Shown: piece after piece, positions 7,756-17,692 of the stretch
Numbering within the stretch: the stretch's first letter is position 1
Layout: each line of letters starts with the position of its first letter
Assembly: GCA_944336475.1 (NCBI GenBank)
Contig: CALVLD010000014.1
Span: forward strand, 1-54,267
DNA from: an uncultured Clostridia bacterium
GTDB taxonomy: Bacteria; Bacillota; Clostridia; Christensenellales; CAG-138
Direction of reading: 5' to 3'
DNA length: 54,267 nucleotides
The notes under the pieces: generated by a model
The model's input: only the letters and a program-made list of their open reading frames with translations
The model's database searches: none
What the model was told of the DNA's origin: nothing
Made by a program: the position numbers and the translations under genes

Positions 7756-10170
7756 ATGGCAAAGACTGAAAATAAACAAGATAAAAAAACACCGAAAAAG
7801 TCCGCCGCGGCGGAGAGCAAGCCCCGGGAAAAAAAGCCCGGTGACTCTCACTGGGATGAGATAGGCGGTCTGGCGCTCTGTGCGGTAGGCGTGATACTGG
7901 GCGTCATCACATATGTGCCCTCGGACGCTCTGTTCGGCAGACTCGTGCCCATGCTGTTCGGCATGGTAGGCGTGCTTGCATATGCCCTGCCTGTGGTGCT
8001 CATAGCGCTCGGCATAGTCGTTATCGCCATCCCCCGACGACAGCTGGGCAGGGGCATAGTCACGATGTCGCTCTGCACGGTGTGGTCTATCATGTCTGTA
8101 GTTCACCTTATCTGTGCCAGCGTAGACGGTTCGACCGAGTTTGCGTCCTACATCAGGGAGGCTTACGAAATGGGCAAGGCTCACTCCGGCGGCGGCGTGC
8201 TTGCTGCGCTGCCTGCGTTTGGCGCAGCCAAGCTCATCACCACCGCAGGGGCTATAGTGCTCTTTATAACGCTTGTGATAGTTTTTGTGCTGCTCATGAC
8301 CAGAATATCCCTGCGCTCCGCCGGCAGAAAGGTCAGGGCGCATATAAAAGAGCATGAAGCAAAGCGCAAGGAAAAGCATGTCCCCAAGCCCTATAAGGAC
8401 GAGCCTGTACCCGAAAAGCCCAAGCGCCGCAGCAAAAGGGCAGATGATGTCAGACCCGTTCCGTCAGGCTCGTTTGCCGATGATATGGGCGTGGACGGCA
8501 GGGATGCGGCGGACGATGCCTATCCCTTTGAGACGATTGAGATAGTCCCCACCGACAATATAACGGGCGAGGCTCCCGATGTAAGCCCGGTGCTTGCGGA
8601 TGAGTGCGCTGCCGAAGCGGCACACGGCAGGCATGCTGCTGACGCCCCATCCGAGGACGCCTCCGTTCCCACGGAGGACATAGCAGCCATGCAGCCGCCT
8701 GCAGAGGTCGCAGAGTATCAGCGTCCTCCCATGACGCTCCTCCGCATGCCCGAACGCAGCGAAGCCATCGCGGGCGAAAGCCCCTACGAAAAGGGCAAGC
8801 TCCTCATAGAAACTCTGGCCAGCTTCAACATAAGCGCAAAGCTGACCAATATCAGCGTCGGCCCTGCCATAACCAGGTTTGAGCTACAGCCCGCCCAGGG
8901 CGTGCGTGTAAACCGCATAACTACCCTCAGCAACGATATAGCCCTTGCCCTTGCCGCACCCCGTGTGCGTATCGAGGCTCCGATACCCGGCAAGGCGGCA
9001 GTGGGCATTGAGATACCCAACAAGGCGACTGCCATGGTTCGCCTCAGGGAGGTCATCGACACCCGTGAGTTTGAAACGTCAAAGTCCCCTCTCACGTTTG
9101 CGCTGGGCAAGGATATCGCAGGCAAGCCCGTTATGGCAGACCTGGAGAAGATGCCCCACATGCTCATTGCAGGCGCCACGGGCTCCGGTAAGTCGGTCTG
9201 CATAAACGGTGTAATCGTGAGTCTTGCATACAAGTCCTCCCCCGCAGATGTGCGCATGATACTCATCGACCCCAAGGTGGTAGAGCTCTCAGTGTTCTCA
9301 TCGCTGCCCCACCTGTTCTGTCCCATAGTTACCGACCCCAAGAAGGCCGCCGGCGCACTCAAATGGGCGGTGATGGAGATGGAGCAGCGCTATGCCAAAA
9401 TGGGCAGGGTTGGCGCCCGCGACCTTGCAAGATACAATGCCCTTCAGGAGAAGGACGAGGACAGGTGGCCGAGGCTGGTCATAATCATCGATGAGCTTGC
9501 GGATCTCATGATGGTCGCCTCCAAGGATGTTGAGGAGAGCATCTGCCGCATAGCGCAGCTCGGTCGTGCCTGCGGCATTCACCTCATCGTTGCAACACAA
9601 CGACCCTCAGTGGATGTCATCACCGGCCTTATAAAGGCCAACATCCCCTCCCGGGTTGCGTTTGCTGTGGCCAACGCCGTCGACTCAAGGGTCATACTTG
9701 ATACCTCCGGAGCGGAGAAGCTTCTCGGCCGAGGCGATATGCTCTTCCACGCCAACGGTGCGGAAAAGCCCATAAGGGCGCAGGGCGCATTCGTGAGCGA
9801 CGATGAGGTCGAGGCGGTGATGAAGTTCTTTGCCGACAACAAGATCGCCACCGCATATGACGAGACGGTCATATCGGATATCGCCACCCTCAATGCTCCG
9901 CAGGCCCAGGGCAACGGCAAGCAGGAGGATGAGTTCCTGCCCGACGCCGTGCGTGTGGTGCTCGAGTGCGGCAATGCATCCATATCCATGATACAGCGTC
10001 GCCTTCGTGTGGGCTATGCCCGTGCGGCAAGGCTGGTGGACATCATGGAGCAGAAGAAGATAGTCTCGGGCTTTGACGGTAGCAAGCCCCGCAAGGTGCT
10101 GATAGACTATGCGGACTATGAGCGCATGTTCGGCTCCGGCGCAGAAAGTACCGCCGAGGGGGAGGAATAG
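7756..10170 (+). CDS. ftsK: DNA translocase FtsK/SpoIIIE
   Basis: Membrane-anchored hexameric ATPase that pumps chromosomal DNA through the division or sporulation septum; 804 residues. There is a Lys-rich N-terminus, about four membrane segments (roughly 35-190), a charged linker (190-330), and alpha/beta RecA-like motor domains with Walker A GATGSGKS (473-480, K479) and Walker B LVIIIDELADL. A gamma winged-helix domain (about 730-795, VRVVLECGNASISMIQRRL) reads orienting sequences. AAGGAG lies 7 bases before the ATG. Only 2 bases separate its stop from rimO. FtsK and SpoIIIE cannot be told apart from one gene; the length fits SpoIIIE. Confidence 0.95.
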   Translation: MAKTENKQDKKTPKKSAAAESKPREKKPGDSHWDEIGGLALCAVGVILGVITYVPSDALFGRLVPMLFGMVGVLAYALPVVLIALGIVVIAIPRRQLGRGIVTMSLCTVWSIMSVVHLICASVDGSTEFASYIREAYEMGKAHSGGGVLAALPAFGAAKLITTAGAIVLFITLVIVFVLLMTRISLRSAGRKVRAHIKEHEAKRKEKHVPKPYKDEPVPEKPKRRSKRADDVRPVPSGSFADDMGVDGRDAADDAYPFETIEIVPTDNITGEAPDVSPVLADECAAEAAHGRHAADAPSEDASVPTEDIAAMQPPAEVAEYQRPPMTLLRMPERSEAIAGESPYEKGKLLIETLASFNISAKLTNISVGPAITRFELQPAQGVRVNRITTLSNDIALALAAPRVRIEAPIPGKAAVGIEIPNKATAMVRLREVIDTREFETSKSPLTFALGKDIAGKPVMADLEKMPHMLIAGATGSGKSVCINGVIVSLAYKSSPADVRMILIDPKVVELSVFSSLPHLFCPIVTDPKKAAGALKWAVMEMEQRYAKMGRVGARDLARYNALQEKDEDRWPRLVIIIDELADLMMVASKDVEESICRIAQLGRACGIHLIVATQRPSVDVITGLIKANIPSRVAFAVANAVDSRVILDTSGAEKLLGRGDMLFHANGAEKPIRAQGAFVSDDEVEAVMKFFADNKIATAYDETVISDIATLNAPQAQGNGKQEDEFLPDAVRVVLECGNASISMIQRRLRVGYARAARLVDIMEQKKIVSGFDGSKPRKVLIDYADYERMFGSGAESTAEGEE

Positions 10171-10172
10171 CC

Positions 10173-11477
10173 ATGGAACACCGCCCTACAGTGGGCTGCA
10201 TATCCCTTGGCTGCTCAAAGAACCGTGTCGATTCGGAGGAGATACTGGGCGAGCTCGCCGCACTGGGATTTGACATAAGCCCCGACCCCGATGCCGCCGA
10301 TGTGATACTCATAAACACCTGCGGCTTCATCGAGAGCGCAAAGACGGACTCCCTCGACACCGTGTTTGAGATGCTCCCCTACAGGGAGAGCGGCGGCTGC
10401 CGCCTGCTGGTGGTATGCGGCTGCCTTACGGAGCGGTATTACGACGAGCTCAGGGAGGAGCTGCCCGAGGCCGATCTCATATGGGGAGTAAAGGATCACA
10501 GGGGACTTGCCGAGGCGATAGCCATGCGTATGGGTTTGGATGTCCCCGCCGCTGCAGGCTGCTGCCGCAGGGTGCTGACGACTCCGCCTTACCGTGCATA
10601 CCTTCGCATTGCGGACGGCTGCGACAACCGCTGCACATACTGCGCAATACCCCTCATACGGGGCGGCAGGCGCAGCATCCCCATGGAACGCCTCATCGAC
10701 GAATCAAGGCATCTTGCCGCACGCGGCGTTACGGAGCTTACGGTCATCGCACAGGACACCTCCGCATACGGGACAGACCTCTATGGCGAGCCCCGCATAT
10801 GCGAGCTTTTGACCGAGCTTGCAGGTATCGACGGGCTCCACTGGATAAGGCTGCTCTACACATACCCCAGCACCGTTGATAAGCGGCTTATAGATACCAT
10901 CCGTGACAATCCCAAGCTGTGCAACTATATAGACATGCCCATTCAGCACATAAGCCCGACGGTACTCAACGCCATGAACCGGCACGGCACGGCCGAGCAT
11001 ATCCGCAGCATAACTGACTATGTGCGCACCGCAGCGCCCGATTTCATACTTCGCACCACGGCGATGGTGGGCTTCCCCGGGGAGACGGACGAGGACTTTG
11101 AGGAGCTTATGCGCTTCTTCAAGGAGCATCCGTTTGACCGTGTGGGGGCTTTTTCGTTCTCGTCGGAGGACGGCACTCCTGCCGCAGAGCTGCCCGATAT
11201 GGACGATGACATAAAGCAAAGGCGGCTCGACCGCCTTATGCGGCTCCAACAGGGCATATCCCACAGGCTGAACACGGCAAGAATAGGCACCGAGGTAGAG
11301 GTGCTTGTGGACGGCATAAGCGGCAACACTGCACTGTGCCGCTCATATGCGGAGGCCGCCGAGGTGGATGGGGCGATCCGCGTGCATATGGGCAGGCGCA
11401 GGCTCACGCCGGGTGAGTATGTCCGTGTGCGGATAACCGGCGCAGGCAGCTATGATCTTGATGCAGAACTCATATGA
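10173..11477 (+). CDS. rimO: Ribosomal protein S12 methylthiotransferase RimO
   Basis: Radical-SAM methylthiotransferase that modifies the conserved aspartate of ribosomal protein uS12; 434 residues. The N-terminal UPF0004 domain carries the three cluster cysteines C14, C50 and C84. The radical SAM motif is C150-DNR-C154-TY-C157. A C-terminal TRAM domain (about 370-434) binds RNA or protein. GCSKNRVDSE at the start distinguishes RimO from MiaB. It is translationally close-coupled to ftsK and followed by pgsA, an arrangement (ftsK-rimO-pgsA-cinA-recA) common in Clostridia. Confidence 0.95.
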   Translation: MEHRPTVGCISLGCSKNRVDSEEILGELAALGFDISPDPDAADVILINTCGFIESAKTDSLDTVFEMLPYRESGGCRLLVVCGCLTERYYDELREELPEADLIWGVKDHRGLAEAIAMRMGLDVPAAAGCCRRVLTTPPYRAYLRIADGCDNRCTYCAIPLIRGGRRSIPMERLIDESRHLAARGVTELTVIAQDTSAYGTDLYGEPRICELLTELAGIDGLHWIRLLYTYPSTVDKRLIDTIRDNPKLCNYIDMPIQHISPTVLNAMNRHGTAEHIRSITDYVRTAAPDFILRTTAMVGFPGETDEDFEELMRFFKEHPFDRVGAFSFSSEDGTPAAELPDMDDDIKQRRLDRLMRLQQGISHRLNTARIGTEVEVLVDGISGNTALCRSYAEAAEVDGAIRVHMGRRRLTPGEYVRVRITGAGSYDLDAELI

Positions 11478-11504
11478 TAAGTAATCGAAAGGACTTATAA
11501 ACCT

Positions 11505-12092
11505 ATGAATCTTCCCAACAAACTGACCATTGCCAGAATGGCGGCAATACCCTTTTTTATTGCGGCGTTCTACATCCCCATGGGCAGCTTTACACTGCTG
11601 GGGGCAGCATTCCAGATCAACCATATAATTGCAGGCGTGCTGTTCATACTCGCCTACATAACCGACTTGCTCGATGGGCATATCGCCCGCTCACGCAGGT
11701 GCGTGACGGACTTTGGCAAGCTGATGGATCCCATTGCGGACAAGCTCCTTACGGCAGCCGCCATGGTGATGCTCATAGGCCGTGGGCTCATGAGCGTGTG
11801 GGACTTCCTCATGCCTGTGTTCACCGTGATAACGCTCGCCAGGGAGTTCACCGTGAGCGGAATGCGCATGGTTGCCGCAAGCAAGGGCAGGGTCATGGCG
11901 GCAGGCGTGCTCGGCAAGATTAAGACCACGCTGCAGAGCATAGCGATACCCACGGTGCTGATAGGCGGTTCGCTGTTTGCACACATCCACGTGCCCGTTG
12001 ACTTCATACTGATGGCGGCGTCAGTTATAATGACCATAGTCTCCGGTGTGGATTACATAGTTCGCAACCGTGAGCTTTTTTCGATGAAGTGA
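11505..12092 (+). CDS. pgsA: CDP-diacylglycerol-glycerol-3-phosphate phosphatidyltransferase
   Basis: Makes phosphatidylglycerol phosphate from CDP-diacylglycerol and glycerol 3-phosphate in the membrane. 195 residues with several membrane segments. The complete CDP-alcohol phosphotransferase signature is present: D57-G58-x2-A61-R62-x8-G71-x3-D75-x3-D79, preceded by D54. It sits 27 bases after rimO and one base before cinA, so it belongs to the same transcript. Confidence 0.94.
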   Translation: MNLPNKLTIARMAAIPFFIAAFYIPMGSFTLLGAAFQINHIIAGVLFILAYITDLLDGHIARSRRCVTDFGKLMDPIADKLLTAAAMVMLIGRGLMSVWDFLMPVFTVITLAREFTVSGMRMVAASKGRVMAAGVLGKIKTTLQSIAIPTVLIGGSLFAHIHVPVDFILMAASVIMTIVSGVDYIVRNRELFSMK

Positions 12093-12093
12093 T

Positions 12094-12585
12094 ATGAGCA
12101 GCTTCGATTTTTCCTCAGTTGTTCAGGATATTGCGGCGCATCTGCTCCAAAGAGGCAGGACTGCGGCCGTTGCGGAGAGTCTGACGGGTGGGCTGGTTGC
12201 CTCCGAGATAGTGCGTGTGGCAGGGAGCTCACGTTGGTTCATAGAGGGTGTCGTAACATATACCGATGCCGCAAAGATACGGCGGCTCGGCGTCGACCCT
12301 GCGGTGATAGCCATGCACACCGCCGTAAGCCGTGAGACCGCAGAGGCCATGGCGATGGGCTGCCGCTTCACATCGGGTGCGGATATCACCGTTGCCACAA
12401 CGGGGCTTGCGGGCCCCGGCGGGGATGAGTTCGGCCGTCCTGCAGGGCTGGTCTACATTGCCGGTGCGTGTGAAGCCGGCGTTGTCTCCGGGGAGCTTCA
12501 TCTTTCCGGCGACAGGACTGACGTTCGTGAGACGGCGGCGTATGCCGCGCTGATGCTCCTCCGAGAGCTATCACACCTTGCGTAG
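12094..12585 (+). CDS. pncC: CinA C-terminal domain protein / NMN amidohydrolase
   Basis: Stand-alone CinA C-terminal (PncC-like) domain, 163 residues. Enzymes of this family deamidate nicotinamide mononucleotide in pyridine nucleotide recycling. The ESLTGG motif has the nucleophile Ser29; TTGLAGPGG at about 102-110 is the second conserved loop. The N-terminal MoCF-like (COG1058) domain of full CinA is absent, and I see no fragment of it upstream. It starts one base after the pgsA stop. The recA -35 element lies inside its last codons. Confidence 0.88.
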   Translation: MSSFDFSSVVQDIAAHLLQRGRTAAVAESLTGGLVASEIVRVAGSSRWFIEGVVTYTDAAKIRRLGVDPAVIAMHTAVSRETAEAMAMGCRFTSGADITVATTGLAGPGGDEFGRPAGLVYIAGACEAGVVSGELHLSGDRTDVRETAAYAALMLLRELSHLA

Positions 12586-12606
12586 TCGAGGGTTTTGTGC
12601 TACAAT
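12578..12606 (+). promoter_or_regulatory. Promoter of recA
   Basis: TTGCGT (12578-12583), 17 bases, TACAAT (12601-12606), with the -35 overlapping the end of the cinA-type gene. No LexA-like box (GAAC-N4-GTTC) is visible around it. Confidence 0.65.
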
Positions 12607-12643
12607 AAACCGAGTGACAGTTTATATTTTCAGGGGGTTTTGC

Positions 12644-13678
12644 ATGGATAAGGAAAAAGCGTTGGATCTTGCCTTTACTCAGATTGAGAAGCAGTTTGGC
12701 AAGGGTGCCATAATGAAGATGGGCGATGATGCAGGCCGCATCGCCGTGTCCGTCATCCCAACGGGCTGCATAGAGCTTGACAATGCCCTCGGCGTTGGCG
12801 GCATACCTCGCGGCAGAATAATCGAGATATACGGGCCCGAGTCCTCCGGTAAGACGACGCTCGCCCTCCACATGATAGCGGAGGCGCAGAAGTTGGGCGG
12901 CCTTGCCGTGTTTATCGATGCCGAGCATGCCCTTGATCCGGTGTATGCGGAGCGGCTGGGAGTCAGCATGAACGGTCTGTTCGTGTCCCAGCCCGATGAC
13001 GGTGAGCAGGCGCTTGAGATTGCCGATACCCTCGTGAGGAGCGGCGCCATCGATATAATCGTCATTGACTCCGTTGCGGCGCTCGTCCCCAAGGCCGAGC
13101 TGGAGGGGGACATGGGCGATTCCCACGTTGGTCTGCAGGCAAGGCTTATGTCGCAGGCCCTGCGTAAGCTGGCGGGCGTTGTGGGCAAATCCAACACCTG
13201 CGTGATATTCATAAATCAGCTCCGTGAAAAGGTCGGCGTGGTTTACGGCAATCCCGAGACGACCACGGGCGGCCGTGCGCTGAAGTTCTTTGCATCCGTG
13301 CGTCTGGATGTGCGGAGGGTGGACGCCCTCAAGCAGGGCAGCGCCACCATAGGCAATCGTACGCGCATAAAGGTCGTAAAAAACAAGGTTTCTCCTCCCT
13401 TCCGCATCGCAGAGTGCGACATAATCTACGGCGAGGGCATATCGAAGGAGGGCTCACTGCTCGACATGGGCGTGGCCAACAAGGTCATAAGCAAGACGGG
13501 CGCATGGTACTCCTACGGCGATATGCGTATGGGTCAGGGCAGGGAGAATGCCCGTCAGTTTCTTAAGGACAATCCCGAGATAGCCGCCGAGATAGATGCC
13601 AAGCTCCGCTCGTTCATGAACTCCAACTCCGCAGTGAGCGAGCCTTTGACCCCCGATAAGGACGGCTTTGACGAGTGA
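12644..13678 (+). CDS. recA: Recombinase RecA
   Basis: ATP-dependent strand-exchange protein of homologous recombination and SOS co-protease; 344 residues, the usual length. Walker A is GPESSGKT (64-71). The [19 protein letters not shown] loop-2 segment and the C-terminal domain are complete, ending in a short acidic tail. ATG 12644 has CAGGGGG upstream, and an in-frame start 22 codons earlier would overlap the promoter. No recX follows; the next 550 bases are repeats. Confidence 0.98.
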   Translation: MDKEKALDLAFTQIEKQFGKGAIMKMGDDAGRIAVSVIPTGCIELDNALGVGGIPRGRIIEIYGPESSGKTTLALHMIAEAQKLGGLAVFIDAEHALDPVYAERLGVSMNGLFVSQPDDGEQALEIADTLVRSGAIDIIVIDSVAALVPKAELEGDMGDSHVGLQARLMSQALRKLAGVVGKSNTCVIFINQLREKVGVVYGNPETTTGGRALKFFASVRLDVRRVDALKQGSATIGNRTRIKVVKNKVSPPFRIAECDIIYGEGISKEGSLLDMGVANKVISKTGAWYSYGDMRMGQGRENARQFLKDNPEIAAEIDAKLRSFMNSNSAVSEPLTPDKDGFDE

Positions 13679-13759
13679 GCCTTGCAGCAGCCTGCGGGAG
13701 AGCCGATGAATAATAAAGCCCGCAGAAACTGGCGCTCAAATGGGTCTGTTGGCGGTTTT

Positions 13760-14075
13760 GGCTCCCTTGTGCAAAGGGAGCCGTCAGCGCAACGCCCTCA
13801 AGGCTCCCTTGTGTAAATGGGAGCCGTCAAAGCGGAGCTTTGACCAAGGGATTGGAGAGAAACTATCGCACCACTTCCCCGAAAAAGGCTTTTGCATGAA
13901 CAGCGTACCCCCAAGCATCCCTTGTGCAACGGGCGCCGTCAGTGCAACGCCCCCAAGGCTCCCTTGTGTAAACGGGAGCCGTCAGCGCAACGCCGCAAAA
14001 GGGAGGCGGCAGGGCGCAGCCGTGACGGAGGGACTGTAGAGTAACGTTGGTTAATAGCAGTTTGGAATGTTGATA
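13760..14075. repeat. MITE-like element, copy 2, with hairpin monomers
   Basis: Two hairpin monomers (from 13760) are followed by a terminal block (GTCAAAGCGGAGCTTTGACCAAGGGATT, about 13825-13853). Further hairpins lie at 13912-13980, and a second terminal block ends GACGGAGGGACT (about 14035). The segment 14031-14075 matches 3186-3230 of copy 1 with substitutions. Both loci therefore share terminal blocks and a stretch of core. A frame runs through it but looks non-coding. Confidence 0.6.
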
Positions 14076-14143
14076 AGATGCTTTTTAATTGCCGACAATA
14101 ACGCAAGCCCCATGTATTAAAGAGATAGCATGGCGCACCCACG

Positions 14144-14178
14144 CCAGGAGCCTCCCTTGTGTAAAGGGAGGCTCCTGG
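14144..14178. repeat. Perfect 15-bp-stem hairpin of the same repeat family
   Basis: Fifteen paired bases (14144-14158 with 14164-14178) around GTGTA. The centre is the CCTCCCTTGTGTAAAGGGAGG core seen in the MITE-like elements. It lies between the convergent recA and the 14241 gene, so it could also stop transcription, but no T-run follows on either strand. Confidence 0.55.
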
Positions 14179-14240
14179 TACGGCTGTGCTGTGCCGGCCA
14201 TCTTTGCACAGTGGAGGCTCCTCGTGGGGTTTGTCGGAGC

Positions 14241-15650
14241 TTATTGCTCGTCGGTGTGCTGTTTTTTGTTCTTTTTGCGGATTACTGCCAGTACTATTAC
14301 TATCGTTATCACTATCGGCGCAGCTATCAGCAGCACCACTCCTATTATGGACAGGTAGAACAGTATGTTATTGGCGATAATGCTCCTGTCGAGCCGGGGA
14401 TCCTCATCGGCACAGAGATCAAACTCCAATTCGCCCGAGGGCAGGCCGTAGAAGCTCATTGTGTAGCCCGTTTCAGTGCTTGTAAAGCCGTCGAACACAC
14501 ACTCCGTCATGTAGAACGGGGTGTTTATGTTGACCGTCAGGTGCCTGAACTCAGCCCAGCAGGATGCCGGTGAGAGCAGGTATTCATATGTGTAGACAGC
14601 AGGGTCATAGCCCTCGTCGACGGAGGGGTATATGGGTGCGGTGACGGTGTTTATCACCGTCTCTCCGGCTCCGACGGTGAGGTCATACTCATACCAATTC
14701 ATAAGGCGGCCGCTGACGTCGAAAGCCACTGCGCTGTGAACATCCAGTACGCAGGTGTCGGCTATCTCCGCTTCTACAAGGGACGCTACCACGGCGTTGT
14801 ACCAATCCGTTTCGGACACGCCCGAGCCGGCATCGTATGCGGAGAGAGCAACGTCCCGGAGCGTTGTTATCTCGACAGTCGTCTGAGATATACTGCCGTC
14901 GATCTCCTCACCGTCCTCCACGCCGCCGTCCTGATAGAGCTTCCACTCGGGAAGCTCAGCAAAGTCGGAGCCAAAAACATAGACCGTGAGCGTCTGTCCC
15001 TCGTCTGCGCCGACGAATATGCGGTCGTGGCGGAAGCCCGTCTGCCCCACGATAAATATGCGCGCATCGCCCCCCACGGAAGCAATGTCTAATGCCGCTC
15101 TTGCGGCAGGGTAGGCTTCGGTATCTACGCTGTCTATCACCCATTCATAGCGCCAAACGGGCATATCGGGGGAGGTAAAGAAGCCCTGCGCCATGAATTC
15201 ATCGCCAAGACGGTTCAGATCTCTCTCAAGCTCAAAGTCGTCATATGGCTCGAACAGGGTGTGGCGGAATGTGACCTCCACCTCCTCGCCATCCACAGTC
15301 ACGCCGTAGCATTCGGTGGCGGTGGTATCCGCATAACCGGGCAACGACCCAAACGGGAACACGAGCTTTGCCGTCACGGTTTGATCGGTCGGGTTGAGAA
15401 ATGTGTACTCGGCAGCGACGCTGCCGGAGTAGGTATCAAGCCCCTCGGAGGAGGCATGGATATTGGGGAACTCCCGTATGTCGAATGTCAGCACCTCCCT
15501 GTCCACCACCAGGGGGCAATCTTCCGTGAGCAGTGCTCCCGTTGTGTCGCCGCCCTGCCAGTATCTCTGTGCGGAGTTTGCAGATGCGGCAGAAGGTACA
15601 GCAAGCATGAGCATTGCCCCAAAAAGGGCAAGCGTTCTTTTGAGCTTCAT
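14241..15650 (-). CDS. Secreted membrane-anchored protein of unknown function
   Basis: I do not recognise the family. The 469 residues begin with a clear signal peptide (LALFGAMLMLAVPSAASA, cleavage after about residue 24). A long beta-rich extracellular part follows, with no repeat or catalytic motif that I can name. Near the C-terminus is one strong membrane segment (about 430-455), followed by a basic tail RKKNKKQ. The topology is type I: outside body, single C-terminal anchor. AAGGAGG precedes the ATG. It has its own promoter (15680-15708) and is divergent from pepF. A surface or sensor role is only a guess. Confidence 0.8.
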   Translation of the reverse strand: MKLKRTLALFGAMLMLAVPSAASANSAQRYWQGGDTTGALLTEDCPLVVDREVLTFDIREFPNIHASSEGLDTYSGSVAAEYTFLNPTDQTVTAKLVFPFGSLPGYADTTATECYGVTVDGEEVEVTFRHTLFEPYDDFELERDLNRLGDEFMAQGFFTSPDMPVWRYEWVIDSVDTEAYPAARAALDIASVGGDARIFIVGQTGFRHDRIFVGADEGQTLTVYVFGSDFAELPEWKLYQDGGVEDGEEIDGSISQTTVEITTLRDVALSAYDAGSGVSETDWYNAVVASLVEAEIADTCVLDVHSAVAFDVSGRLMNWYEYDLTVGAGETVINTVTAPIYPSVDEGYDPAVYTYEYLLSPASCWAEFRHLTVNINTPFYMTECVFDGFTSTETGYTMSFYGLPSGELEFDLCADEDPRLDRSIIANNILFYLSIIGVVLLIAAPIVITIVIVLAVIRKKNKKQHTDEQ

Positions 15651-15679
15651 AAATTACCTCCTTTTAGTGAAGTATATAC

Positions 15680-15708
15680 ATACTAACATACGCCCATGTG
15701 TTTTGCAA
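15680..15708 (-). promoter_or_regulatory. Promoter of the 14241-15650 gene
   Basis: Minus-strand TTGCAA (15708-15703), 17 bases, TAGTAT (15685-15680), with the RBS about 20 bases downstream. Confidence 0.5.
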
Positions 15709-15747
15709 CGGCGGTGTCGCAACGGTCAAGTTTTGTTCATAAATGCC

Positions 15748-15776
15748 GTGACAAATCGTTTGGCATTTGATATAAT
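15748..15776 (+). promoter_or_regulatory. Promoter of pepF
   Basis: GTGACA (15748-15753), 17 bases, TATAAT (15771-15776), with an extended -10 TGA directly before the hexamer. Confidence 0.6.
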
Positions 15777-15817
15777 GACGGAGTTAATTACCGCTCATGC
15801 GGATCCGGAGGTATGAT

Positions 15818-17581
15818 ATGAACAAAGAATGGTCACTTGATGTACTGTATTTGGGCTACGACGACCCGAAGTTTGCGCAGGATCTTGCCAAGGTCGCCGA
15901 GGAGTGCAAGCGTATGAACGACTACGCCGCCACGCTCGGCACCAAGTCCCCTGTGGATACTATATCCGAGGGGCTGCACATCACCGAGGATGTCACCCTT
16001 GTATTCATGCGTCTCATAATGTTTTGCAACTTCAAGCAGAGCTGCAACACTGCCGACCCCCAGGCCGCCTCGTACATGGGGCAGCTGATGGGACTTATGA
16101 GCGCCACCACAAAGGCTCAGACCGCCTTTAAGAAGTATGTTGCAGGCGTTGAGGATTTGGACGAGGTCATCGCATCCGACGAATTCCTCACTGAATACGG
16201 CTATATGCTCCGTACCATGGCGGATGACAGCAGGTACACCCTTGGCGAGGATGTTGAGGAGGTCATGTCCCTTTACAACATCTCCGGCGGCTCGGCATGG
16301 AGCGATCTGCAATCCGCACTGACCTCCTCCGTGATGGCGGAGCTTCGTGGGGAGAAGATGAACCTGCCTGCAATTCGTAATAAGGCGTATGACCCCGACG
16401 CCGATACCCGCAGGGAGGCTTACGAGGCCGAGCTTGCCTGCTATGACAAGATCAAGACCCCCGTCGCCGCCGCTCTCAACAACATAAAGCTCCAGGTCAT
16501 AAACGAGTGCCGTCTGCGCGGGTTTGAGTCCCCCCTTGCGCAGACCCTCCACAATGCCCGTATGAAGCGTGAGACGCTCGACGCCCTCCTCGAGGCCATG
16601 AACGAGTTCATGCCCCAGTTTCATGAGTACCTTGCCGCCAAGGGCAAAGCCCTCGGGCATGAGAACGGCTGCCCCTGGTACGATATGTTCGCCCCCATGG
16701 GCAAGAACGACAAGACCTATACCACCGAGGAGGCAAGGGATTATCTGCTCGGCATATTCGCAGGCTTCGACAAGGATCTGCACGACATGGTGAAGCGTGC
16801 GTTTGATGAGGCATGGATAGACTTCTATCCGCATGAGGGCAAGGTCGGCGGCGCATACTGCGCAGGCATGCCCTTCCTGCATCAGAGCCGCATACTCACC
16901 AACTATGACGGCTCCTTCAGCGATATAGTCACGCTTGCTCACGAGCTTGGCCACGCCTTCCACAACCTCAACATCGAGGATCACAGGCTGCTCAACAGCG
17001 ATTACTCCATGCCCGTTGCAGAGACTGCATCCACATTCAACGAGCATGTCATTATGGATGCCGCCATCGCCGCTGCCGACGATCCACAGGTAAAGCTCGC
17101 CCTCATAGAGAGCCAGCTCATGGACACCACGCAGATAATCTGCGACATCTACTCCCGTTACCTGTTTGAGACCGCCGTGTTTGAAAACCGTCCGAGCACA
17201 TACATGTTTCCCGACACGCTGTGTGAGATGATGCTCGACGCACAGCGCAAGGCATACGGCAACGGGCTGGATCACAACTTCCTGCACCCCTACATGTGGG
17301 TCTGCAAGGGGCATTATTACAGCAGCGGCCTTTCCTTCTACAACTTCCCGTATGCCTTTGGCGGTCTGTTCGCCCGCGGCCTGTACACCAGGTATCTGGA
17401 GGAGGGTGAGGCATTCATTCCCAAGTATAAGAAGCTTCTGAACGCTACCCCGGTGACGAGCGTTGAGGATGCGGCAATCATCGCAGGTATTGACCTCACC
17501 GACAAGGAGTTCTGGCGCATGAGCCTTGCCTCCTACCGCAAGCGCATCGACGAGTTCAAGGAGCTTGTCGGACAGAAGTGA
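15818..17581 (+). CDS. pepF: Oligoendopeptidase F (M3 family)
   Basis: Cytoplasmic zinc metallopeptidase that degrades short peptides; 587 residues. The zinc motif is H375-E376-LG-H379, and the third ligand is probably E402 in PVAETAS, as in other M3B enzymes. The start at 15818 follows GGAGG by 6 bases; an ATG 7 codons upstream would contain the RBS. No signal peptide. Monocistronic, with a likely terminator after it. Confidence 0.95.
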   Translation: MNKEWSLDVLYLGYDDPKFAQDLAKVAEECKRMNDYAATLGTKSPVDTISEGLHITEDVTLVFMRLIMFCNFKQSCNTADPQAASYMGQLMGLMSATTKAQTAFKKYVAGVEDLDEVIASDEFLTEYGYMLRTMADDSRYTLGEDVEEVMSLYNISGGSAWSDLQSALTSSVMAELRGEKMNLPAIRNKAYDPDADTRREAYEAELACYDKIKTPVAAALNNIKLQVINECRLRGFESPLAQTLHNARMKRETLDALLEAMNEFMPQFHEYLAAKGKALGHENGCPWYDMFAPMGKNDKTYTTEEARDYLLGIFAGFDKDLHDMVKRAFDEAWIDFYPHEGKVGGAYCAGMPFLHQSRILTNYDGSFSDIVTLAHELGHAFHNLNIEDHRLLNSDYSMPVAETASTFNEHVIMDAAIAAADDPQVKLALIESQLMDTTQIICDIYSRYLFETAVFENRPSTYMFPDTLCEMMLDAQRKAYGNGLDHNFLHPYMWVCKGHYYSSGLSFYNFPYAFGGLFARGLYTRYLEEGEAFIPKYKKLLNATPVTSVEDAAIIAGIDLTDKEFWRMSLASYRKRIDEFKELVGQK

Positions 17582-17595
17582 CAAAGGCGCTCAAC

Positions 17596-17640
17596 CCCCT
17601 GCACGGCTATGCCTGCGGGGGCTGTCTGCTTATTTGCCTT
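17596..17640 (+). terminator. Probable terminator of pepF
   Basis: Eight-bp stem CCCCTGCA (17596-17603) with TGCGGGGG (17614-17621), followed by a T-rich but interrupted tract. Confidence 0.4.
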
Positions 17641-17662
17641 TCCGCAAATACGGGCATAATAT
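17634..17662 (+). promoter_or_regulatory. Possible promoter of yedF
   Basis: TTGCCT (17634-17639), 17 bases, TAATAT (17657-17662). An overlapping CATAAT gives a 15-base spacer. Moderate match. Confidence 0.4.
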
Positions 17663-17692
17663 TGAGCGTTCGCTGATAATCAGGAGGTACTC

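Noticed and set aside
13679..13740. recA terminator (CTGCGGG/CCCGCAG pair)
   Set aside because: The loop is about 20 bases and no T-run follows, so it was not called.
15833..17584. A 583-codon open frame antisense to pepF
   Set aside because: Same codon-bias effect; the pepF zinc motif and full family length are on the plus strand.
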